From assembly GCA_910584265.1 (NCBI GenBank), contig CAJTZE010000044.1, positions 1-28,250 on the forward strand: a stretch of 28,250 nt of DNA. Direction: 5' to 3'. How positions within the stretch are numbered: the stretch's first letter is position 1; every line of letters begins with the position of its first letter. This DNA is from an uncultured Dorea sp. (lineage in GTDB: Bacteria; Bacillota; Clostridia; Lachnospirales; Lachnospiraceae). The notes beneath the pieces were generated by a model, which made no database searches, was not told the origin of the DNA, and worked only from the letters and a program-made list of their open reading frames with translations. The position numbers were made by a program, and so were the translations under genes. Of this stretch, positions 22,687 to 28,250 are shown in pieces.

Positions 22687-23409
22687 ATGATAAGGCTGGA
22701 GAATCGAGAGATAGAAGAAAAGAAGGACGACACAAGACAGGAGAAAGACAGCAGGCTCAAATGGAAGCCGCGAAGCTGGATACGTCTGTTATTAATTCTT
22801 GCAATACTGGTTACTGCCGGAAGCATCTGCTGGAAGATAAGGCATATGTCCGGTTCTGACATTGCCGGTAAAGGAAAGGATTTTCTGATCGGCAGAGAAG
22901 GCGGGGTTGTCACGGTGACGGAAAGTGTATTAGAGAAGAGCGTAAAGAGGAGCGAGATGTATACGGCAGAGTACCCGTATAACGGTTATGCCGTGGTGTA
23001 TGAGGAGGATGAGGAAACGGTAAAATATTATACTGCTTATGAGGGAACGGTAAAGGCAGGTATTGATGTGAGCAAGATCCAGGTGTTTCTGGATAAAGAG
23101 GCCGGCATTATAATTATCCGCCTGCCGCAGATTACGGTGGCGGAGCCATGGGTAGATCCCGGGACAATGGAGTACATATTTGAGAATGAAAAATATAATA
23201 CAGAGACTGTTGCGCAGGAGGCATACAAGGCGGCGCTTGCGGATCTGTCAGAGCGGGTCAGTGCGGATACAAAGCTTGCTGATACTGCGGCAGAAAATGC
23301 AAAGATTTCTGCAAAGGCGCTGGTGGAGCCGTGGGTAAATCAGGTAGACGAGGATGTGACATACCGTGTCGAGGTGCTTTTATATGGGGAGGGAAATGAA
23401 GATGAGTAG
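22687..23409 (+). CDS. DUF4230 membrane-anchored protein
   Basis: ATG at 22687 follows GGAAGGGAAGC. The 240 residues begin with a charged cytoplasmic stretch (1-30) and one membrane segment (about 32-50, WIRLLLILAILVTAGSICW). The outside part has VTVTESVLEKSVKRSEMYTAE, YEGTVKAGIDVSKIQV, IIIRLPQITVAEPWVDPG and a long helix ending in an EPWVNQ segment, as in DUF4230 proteins, which are of unknown role. It overlaps the following lipoprotein gene by eight bases and is clearly its paralogue. Confidence 0.75.
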   Translation: MIRLENREIEEKKDDTRQEKDSRLKWKPRSWIRLLLILAILVTAGSICWKIRHMSGSDIAGKGKDFLIGREGGVVTVTESVLEKSVKRSEMYTAEYPYNGYAVVYEEDEETVKYYTAYEGTVKAGIDVSKIQVFLDKEAGIIIIRLPQITVAEPWVDPGTMEYIFENEKYNTETVAQEAYKAALADLSERVSADTKLADTAAENAKISAKALVEPWVNQVDEDVTYRVEVLLYGEGNEDE

Positions 23410-24070
23410 ATTAAAGAGAATATTTGTGCTATTATGTACAATAAGTTTCGGCATTGGATCAACCGGGTGTCAGACTGATGCATCTGCCGGAGAGAAAGAA
23501 GAGGGAGCTGTCTTTGAAGAAGATGCGGCAGAAGGCGTCGGAGCGGAGCATGCTCTGGAGCTTAGCCGGGTACAGGGAATATGTGAGCTGGCGGCGCTGG
23601 AGTGCTATTATCACAATGTTGCAAAATCAATGAAGGAGCCGGGAATGGGAGTGTTCCATCTGGGAGAGAAGGCGCGTCCCTTCTGGATGGAATACACAGG
23701 GATTGCAGAGATCAGCTTCCGGTCTGACCGGATCAGGATGGAGCAGCATGGAAATGAGATTACTATTACGCTTCCTGCACCGGAGGTGTCCTGCAGGGTG
23801 GATCCGGATTCGTGGAATGAGGATTCCTATGTTATTTCCAAAGACCAGTGGATTCAGAAGAACCCGATTACTGCAGAGGATCAGACTCGGGCGATTGAGG
23901 AGGCTCAGACAGATATGCAGGAGAAGGTGGAGAATAATCCGTCGATTTTGGATAATGCGAGAAAGCAGGCGGAGGATCTGATCGAAAATTACATTCATCA
24001 AATCGGCCATGCGGCAGGAGTGGAGTATCATATTTCATGGAATGAAGAAGGGGAGGCCGATGAAAGGTGA
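23402..24070 (+). CDS. DUF4230 lipoprotein
   Basis: I chose ATG at 23402 because GGGGAGGG at 23386-23393 is eight bases away; the earlier ATGs (23366, 23396) are badly spaced. The product (222 residues) has a lipoprotein signal (MSRLKRIFVLLCTISFGIGS then TGCQ), so the Cys at about 23 is lipidated. The mature part repeats the DUF4230 pattern of the previous gene: SRVQGICELAALECYYHN, then ITITLPAPEVSCRVDPDSW, then a long helix (EEAQTDMQEKVENNPSILDN). The two related proteins probably sit together at the outer face of the membrane. Its stop overlaps the next start (GTGATG). Confidence 0.75.
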   Translation: MSRLKRIFVLLCTISFGIGSTGCQTDASAGEKEEGAVFEEDAAEGVGAEHALELSRVQGICELAALECYYHNVAKSMKEPGMGVFHLGEKARPFWMEYTGIAEISFRSDRIRMEQHGNEITITLPAPEVSCRVDPDSWNEDSYVISKDQWIQKNPITAEDQTRAIEEAQTDMQEKVENNPSILDNARKQAEDLIENYIHQIGHAAGVEYHISWNEEGEADER

Positions 24071-24210
24071 TGTCTGTTGAGAAAAGAATTAGAATGAGCC
24101 TGCTGGCTGAAAAGATGAAAAAGCAGAAGGGGTACAGCGAAAAATTAGGGCTTGAGGATATATCCGTATTCCGTGGGAGGAATATATCCGGTGCTGGGAG
24201 AACACGTTAA
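24070..24210 (+). CDS. 46-aa basic small protein, coupled to the DUF4230 genes
   Basis: The ATG at 24070 overlaps the lipoprotein stop as TGATG. The frame reads MSVEKRIRMSLLAEKMKKQK, then GYSEKLGLEDISVFRGRNI, and stops at 24208-24210. The KRIRMxxLxEKMxxxxxYSxKLGLxxxSxFR pattern is reminiscent of short proteins seen in many Lachnospiraceae, but I know no function. No membrane segment. Translation depends on the upstream gene. Confidence 0.5.
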   Translation: MSVEKRIRMSLLAEKMKKQKGYSEKLGLEDISVFRGRNISGAGRTR

Positions 24211-24228
24211 GATACGAGGAGGTTCAAT

Positions 24229-24444
24229 ATGTTTACATTATTATTTATCTGTTTTACATGTATTATATTTGGGAAAATATTTCTGTTTGCGGTAAAGGCG
24301 TCATGGGGGATTGTCAAGATACTTTTTACAGTGCTGCTTCTGCCGCTGCTGCTGATACTGCTTGTTATAGCCGGACTGTTTTATATCGCACTTCCGGTTC
24401 TAGTGATTGTGGGAGTGGTTTCCCTGATCAGTTCTCATACATAA
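24229..24444 (+). CDS. 71-aa very hydrophobic membrane protein
   Basis: ATG follows ACGAGGAGG at eight bases. Almost the whole chain is hydrophobic, with two membrane segments (about 3-22 and 28-65, the latter long enough for two), separated by KASWGIVK. No motif beyond this. It ends the transcript that starts with the DUF4230 genes, before the terminator at 24471. Unrecognised. Confidence 0.6.
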   Translation: MFTLLFICFTCIIFGKIFLFAVKASWGIVKILFTVLLLPLLLILLVIAGLFYIALPVLVIVGVVSLISSHT

Positions 24445-24470
24445 ATCTATTGGTAACAGAGATGCAGAGT

Positions 24471-24502
24471 AAGGAGGAAGCGGCAAGGCTCTTCCTCCTT
24501 TT
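24471..24502 (+). terminator. intrinsic terminator
   Basis: AAGGAGGAAG pairs with CTTCCTCCTT (10 bp, 10-base loop), followed by TT. Confidence 0.7.
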
Positions 24503-24609
24503 GGCTGGGTATAAATCAGGAAAATGTAGAATGTTGTCTCCGGTAAGTATCAGTATTCTTCCGGCACAGTCCGATAGGGGCATCCAATCCATAGTTTTAA
24601 GCCCTTTTC

Positions 24610-25329
24610 TTAAATCTTTCGTTTCCGCGTTTTCATATGGCGGAGGAGCGCCTGGGTCAAATCCTGTCCGCGGAGTCTGGAAACGGGAATTTTATGCTCC
24701 TGAGGCAGCAGGGCCTGTCCTTTGCTGTATCCGCAGACATAGTCAAGGTTAACAAGATAACTCCTGTGGCAGCGGAAAAACTGCCCGCCGACTTCGGCTT
24801 CCAGCTTCTCCAGCTTTTCATAGTAGTCAATTACCTGTCCGTCCACTAAATGCAGATAGACCTTCCGGCCTATAACCTCGCAGTATAAAATCTGGGACAG
24901 CCCGATTATCTGGCAGGAACCGCCTTTTTGTATCAGGAGGCTCTGCTCCGCCGTCTGATTTAAAGCTTTAACGGCTCTGTCCAGCGTCCGCTCAAGCTGT
25001 TCAGGTGCTATCGGCTTGAGCAGATAGTCGAAGGCCCGTACCTCAAAGGCATCAAAAACGCATTCCTTTAGGACAGTTATAAAGATGAGCAGGCTGTGAT
25101 TTCCGCTTTTCCGCAGCATTCTGGCAGTTTCCATGCCATCTGGCTCCTGCATCTGAATGTCAAGGAAAATCAAATCAAAATCGCGGCAGTCCTCCAAAAG
25201 CACCCTGCCGGTTGGAAAGCTTACGATATGGCAGGGCCGGCCTGTGTGTTCCTTTATATAATCGGAAATTTTTGCGGACAGATCTTCCCGCATAAATGGT
25301 TCGTCATCGCAGACAGCAATTTTTAACAC
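24610..25329 (-). CDS. LytTR-family response regulator (orphan)
   Basis: I prefer GTG at 25329, giving the typical start MLKIAVCDDEPF; GTGs at 25338 and 25341 are alternatives, and no strong ribosome site settles it. Residues 1-120 are a receiver with D8-D9, phospho-acceptor D57 in DLIFLDIQMQEPDGME and K in FDYLLKPIAPEQ. Residues 140-239 are a LytTR DNA-binding domain (LYCEVIGRKVYLHLVDGQ, FFRCHRSYLVNLDYV, IPVSRLRG). LytTR regulators bind 9-base direct repeats 21 bp apart, and such a repeat lies 64 bases upstream (25393-25421). No sensor kinase is adjacent. Targets may be this gene itself or metY across the gap. Confidence 0.88.
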   Translation of the reverse strand: MLKIAVCDDEPFMREDLSAKISDYIKEHTGRPCHIVSFPTGRVLLEDCRDFDLIFLDIQMQEPDGMETARMLRKSGNHSLLIFITVLKECVFDAFEVRAFDYLLKPIAPEQLERTLDRAVKALNQTAEQSLLIQKGGSCQIIGLSQILYCEVIGRKVYLHLVDGQVIDYYEKLEKLEAEVGGQFFRCHRSYLVNLDYVCGYSKGQALLPQEHKIPVSRLRGQDLTQALLRHMKTRKRKI

Positions 25330-25392
25330 TGATATCACCACACTTTGTCATTAGATTACCAAAAATGCAGCAGGATAACAAGCTGGATGCCG

Positions 25393-25421
25393 TGAAATGT
25401 TCCAGAATGGATTTGAAATGT
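25393..25421 (-). promoter_or_regulatory. LytTR-type direct repeat
   Basis: On the minus strand ACATTTCA (25421-25414) is repeated exactly (25400-25393) with a 21-base period. Spacing and core resemble LytTR sites such as the ComE box (aCAnTTcaG, 12-base spacer). It lies between the divergent LytTR gene and metY. Confidence 0.55.
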
Positions 25422-25536
25422 ATCTAGTTATAGTTTGAATTTATAACCGGGTATTTTTTTTGCATATTAGACATTTAAAACCTACCATGTTAGTATGATT
25501 ATAGAAATTGAAAGTGATGGAAGGAGAATATTTGAA

Positions 25537-26841
25537 ATGGCTGATATAAAAGATTCTAAAAATTGGGGATTTGAGACAAGGCAGTTACATATTGGGCAGG
25601 AGAAGGCAGACCCGGTGACAGATGCGAGAGCGGTTCCGATTTATGCAACTACTTCCTATGTGTTCCATGATTCACAGCATGCGGCAGACCGTTTTGGACT
25701 TCGGGATGCGGGGAATATTTACGGAAGACTGACCAATCCCACACAGGATATTTTTGAACAGAGGATTGCTTCTCTGGAGGGAGGTGCGGCGGCTCTGGCT
25801 GTGGCCTCTGGTGCGGCGGCAATCTCCTATGTATTTCAGGCGCTTGCAAAATCAGGAGAGCACATTGTGGCGTCTAAGACGATTTACGGGGGAACCTATA
25901 ATCTGCTGGCACATACGCTTCCATTGACGAACGGCGTGACTACGACTTTTGTAGATCCGGAGGTGGAAGGCTCTTTTGAAGAGGCGGTTCAGGATAATAC
26001 AAAGGCAATTTTTGTGGAAACTCTGGGAAACCCGAATTCTAATCTGGCTGACCTGGCAGAGCTGGCGCGGATTGCACATAAACACAAGATTCCTCTGGTA
26101 GTGGATTCGACCTTTGCAACGCCGTATCTTATCCGGCCGATTGAGTATGGAGCTGACATTGTAATACATTCTGCTACGAAATTTATCGGCGGACACGGTA
26201 CGGCTATCGGCGGGGTGATTATTGACAGCGGAAACTTTGACTGGAAGGCGGCCGGCAGTTATCCATGGATTTCAGAGGCAAATCCAAGCTATCACGGCGT
26301 ATCCTTTTCCGAGGCTGTGGGAGCGGCGGCGTTTGTGGCTTATATCCGTGCGGTTATCCTGCGTGATACTGGAGCAACCCTGTCGCCGTTCCATGCATTT
26401 ATTTTCCTGCAGGGCCTGGAGACGCTGTCCCTCAGAGTGGAGCGCCATGTGAGCAATGCTCTGAGGATTGTGGAGTATCTGGCGGCTCATCCGCAGGTTG
26501 AGGCGGTACACCATCCATCGCTGGCCAGTGAGCCGGGCCATGAGCTGTATAAGAAATATCTTCCGAATGGAGGAGGCTCCATCTTTACCTTTGAGATTAA
26601 GGGGGATGCTAAGACAGCGCAGACATTTATTGACAATCTGGAAATCTTTTCCCTGTTGGCAAATGTGGCAGATGTGAAGTCTCTGGCGATCCATCCGGCA
26701 ACGACAACGCACAGCCAGTGTACAGAGGAAGAGCTTCTGGATCAGGGAATCAAGCCGAATACCATCCGGCTTTCCATTGGGATTGAGAAGGCAGAGGATT
26801 TGATCGCGGCACTGGATGAGGCATTTGAGGCAGTAAAATAA
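25537..26841 (+). CDS. metY: O-acetylhomoserine sulfhydrylase (homocysteine synthase)
   Basis: I chose ATG at 25537 (AAGGAG at eight or nine bases) over 25495, which has no ribosome site. The 434 residues are a complete PLP enzyme of the Cys/Met metabolism group: FETRQLHIGQ start, IYGRLTNPTQDIFEQRIASL, GASAA-like SGAAAISYV, ETLGNPNSNLADL, VVDSTFATPYLIRPI, and the PLP lysine K215 in IHSATKFIGGHGTAIGG. The length and the STFATPYLIRPIEYGADIVI stretch favour MetY (O-acetylhomoserine plus sulfide to homocysteine) over MetB or MetC. It is a single-gene unit in the cytoplasm. No S-box or T-box was seen upstream. Confidence 0.92.
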   Translation: MADIKDSKNWGFETRQLHIGQEKADPVTDARAVPIYATTSYVFHDSQHAADRFGLRDAGNIYGRLTNPTQDIFEQRIASLEGGAAALAVASGAAAISYVFQALAKSGEHIVASKTIYGGTYNLLAHTLPLTNGVTTTFVDPEVEGSFEEAVQDNTKAIFVETLGNPNSNLADLAELARIAHKHKIPLVVDSTFATPYLIRPIEYGADIVIHSATKFIGGHGTAIGGVIIDSGNFDWKAAGSYPWISEANPSYHGVSFSEAVGAAAFVAYIRAVILRDTGATLSPFHAFIFLQGLETLSLRVERHVSNALRIVEYLAAHPQVEAVHHPSLASEPGHELYKKYLPNGGGSIFTFEIKGDAKTAQTFIDNLEIFSLLANVADVKSLAIHPATTTHSQCTEEELLDQGIKPNTIRLSIGIEKAEDLIAALDEAFEAVK

Positions 26842-26948
26842 ACATAAAAGGTTAAATAGAATCCGATTTGCATAAAGCTTGATAATTATGAGCGGACGTG
26901 ATATTTTCATAATATAGGAAATTTAGGTCAAAGGAGAATGAGGATTCT

Positions 26949-28082
26949 ATGAAAAGGGAGAATAAACCAAAGCGTTCTGTGTTAGGCACCGGCATTCGTA
27001 TTATCGCGGGGGCTGTGCTGCTCCTTGTGCTGGCTGTAGCAGGCTATATCATTTATATGCAGGCGCATTACTACCGCATCGAGGATTATCTGGCGTTAGA
27101 GATTGAGAACAATCCGGATGTACGGCTGGAGACAGGCAGAACCTACACTGCGGTTACTTACAATATCGGCTTTGGTGCGTATGGGCGGGATTACAGCTTC
27201 TTTATGGATACAGGAGAGATGAAGGACGGAACTCCTACCACAGGGAAATACGGCAAGGCAGTCAGTGAGGAAGCTGTGGAGGAGAATACAGAGGGGGTCG
27301 TTAAGGAGCTTGGGAAATTGGATGCGGATTTTATGCTGTGCCAGGAAGTAGATACGGATTCGGATAGAAGCTATCATGTGAATCAGGCTGAGGCTCTGAA
27401 GGAGGAATTCCCGGAATACGGAAGTGTATTTGCGAATAATTTTCATTCAGCCTATCTGCTTTATCCATTTTCAGACCCTCATGGTGCGGTTCAGGCCGGT
27501 ATTTTAAGCTTCAGCCGTTATAAAGCAGAGGAATCTGAACGGCGCAGTTATCCGGTGGACAACAGCTTTATTACGAAATTTACGGATTTGGACAGATGCT
27601 TTTCGCTTATGCGCCTTCCGGTGGATAACGGGCATGAGCTGGTTTTGATCAACAGTCATATGTCTGCATATGACGAGGGCGGAAAAATCCGTGCACAGCA
27701 GCTGGAGCTCTTGAATTCTGTGATGGAAGAGGAGTATATGGCAGGGAATTATGTGATTGTAGGCGGTGATTTTAATCATGCACTGGGAGAGGCTGTGGCA
27801 GAAGGGTTCCCGTCGGAACAGAAATTTCCGTCGTGGGTTTCGATTCTGGCGCAGGAAGATATTGCAGAGGGAATGCGGATACAGCGGGCGGAGAATGAAC
27901 TGGAGGTTCCTACGTGCCGGGGCGCCGATATTGCCTATACGAAGGGCGTGAATTATACAACAGTGGTGGATGGATTCCTTGTGTCGGATAATATTAAGGC
28001 AGAAGCGGAGAATATTGATGTGGATTTTGCATACAGCGACCACAATCCGGTAAAGCTGGAATTTGAACTGATCGAACAATAA
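26949..28082 (+). CDS. membrane-anchored endonuclease/exonuclease/phosphatase-family protein
   Basis: ATG follows AAAGGAGAATGAGG. Residues 15-38 form one membrane segment (IIAGAVLLLVLAVAGYIIYM), with the rest outside. The EEP fold motifs are present in order: TYNIGFG (Asn), CQEVDTDSD (catalytic Glu), INSHMSAYD, GGDFNHALG (Asp/Asn) and YSDHNPVKLEF (Asp-His). The family includes DNases, inositol-phosphate phosphatases and sphingomyelinases; an extracellular anchored member suggests a phosphodiesterase or nuclease at the cell surface. The active site appears complete. It follows metY by about 107 bases and probably has its own transcript. The precise substrate is open. Confidence 0.83.
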   Translation: MKRENKPKRSVLGTGIRIIAGAVLLLVLAVAGYIIYMQAHYYRIEDYLALEIENNPDVRLETGRTYTAVTYNIGFGAYGRDYSFFMDTGEMKDGTPTTGKYGKAVSEEAVEENTEGVVKELGKLDADFMLCQEVDTDSDRSYHVNQAEALKEEFPEYGSVFANNFHSAYLLYPFSDPHGAVQAGILSFSRYKAEESERRSYPVDNSFITKFTDLDRCFSLMRLPVDNGHELVLINSHMSAYDEGGKIRAQQLELLNSVMEEEYMAGNYVIVGGDFNHALGEAVAEGFPSEQKFPSWVSILAQEDIAEGMRIQRAENELEVPTCRGADIAYTKGVNYTTVVDGFLVSDNIKAEAENIDVDFAYSDHNPVKLEFELIEQ

Positions 28083-28131
28083 GATTCAAATAAAGCAGCA
28101 GAACAGGCGAAAGAACAGATGATTTATATGA

Positions 28132-28151
28132 ATTCCCTCATAGAAGGGAAT
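28132..28151. other. small hairpin after the EEP gene
   Basis: ATTCCCT and AGGGAAT pair over 7 bp with a 6-base loop; no T-run follows, so it is only a weak terminator candidate. Confidence 0.35.
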
Positions 28152-28166
28152 ACATACGGAAATGAA

Positions 28167-28195
28167 TTGATTTAAATAGGAAAATTGTTTATAAT
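28167..28195 (+). promoter_or_regulatory. sigma-A promoter pointing out of the right edge
   Basis: TTGATT (28167-28172), a 17-base spacer and a perfect TATAAT (28190-28195). The gene it serves lies beyond 28250. Confidence 0.65.
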
Positions 28196-28250
28196 ATCCT
28201 GTCTTTGACAGTTAGTAGATTAAAAAATCGCTGTATCCCTTGTGTTTTCT

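Noticed and set aside
25495..25536. Earlier start for metY
   Set aside because: No ribosome site; ATG at 25537 has AAGGAG and gives the usual family length.
25342..25536. S-box or T-box riboswitch for metY
   Set aside because: The gap is short and lacks the conserved cores and a terminator hairpin.

Overview
The window reads as a chromosomal segment of an anaerobic Gram-positive gut-type Clostridia, most likely Lachnospiraceae. The basis is protein style (XRE/HTH regulators, LytTR regulator, MetY, DUF4230 pair, BaiH-like flavoenzyme, 2-hydroxyacyl-CoA dehydratase family), strong AGGAGG ribosome sites, frequent TTG/GTG starts and sigma-A promoters. No rRNA, tRNA, CRISPR array or transposase was recognised. 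The exact species cannot be named from the sequence alone.

Region 1 (1-4.8 kb) is an AT-rich graveyard. It holds the end of an unknown protein, a short fragment, a zinc-ribbon protein, a GNAT toxin and its short partner that each carry a one-base frameshift, an XRE-HD protein and a 68-aa protein that look internally deleted, and an rtcB RNA-ligase pseudogene with two internal deletions. The rtcB remnant still has a near-consensus promoter, a leading tiny ORF and an intrinsic terminator.

Region 2 (4.8-10.7 kb) is a low-GC signalling/export module: an XRE regulator on the minus strand, then a response regulator, a short one-TM histidine kinase, an ABC ATPase and a 914-aa tandem FtsX/MacB-type permease. 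Direct repeats with 11-bp spacing sit at the ABC promoter. This is the layout of antimicrobial-peptide sensing and detoxification systems.

Region 3 (10.7-13.8 kb) holds a DUF2798-like membrane protein behind a leader that can form mutually exclusive RNA helices, a large protein with a possible nuclease core and B3-like tail, and a YunG-family protein with a papain-like Cys/His/Asp set.

Region 4 (13.8-22.2 kb) is the most interesting part. A BaiH/enoate-reductase-type flavoenzyme faces, across a mirror-image promoter/operator, an operon of: CooC-type nickel ATPase with CXC motif; two 2-hydroxyacyl-CoA dehydratase/benzoyl-CoA reductase-like subunits (402 and 579 aa); the matching ATP-dependent [4Fe-4S] activase; a 54-aa membrane peptide; and a free-standing protein resembling the C-terminal domain of acetyl-CoA synthase. 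Converging on it are a CooT nickel-binding protein and a His-rich small protein. No CO dehydrogenase, complete acetyl-CoA synthase, CoA transferase or CoA ligase is present. I infer an ATP-driven low-potential reductase system with its own nickel handling; its substrate is unknown.

Region 5 (22.2-28.25 kb) holds two DUF4230 proteins (one a lipoprotein), two small proteins, an orphan LytTR response regulator with a LytTR-like direct repeat upstream, O-acetylhomoserine sulfhydrylase (metY), and a membrane-anchored endonuclease/exonuclease/phosphatase-family protein. A sigma-A promoter points out of the right edge.
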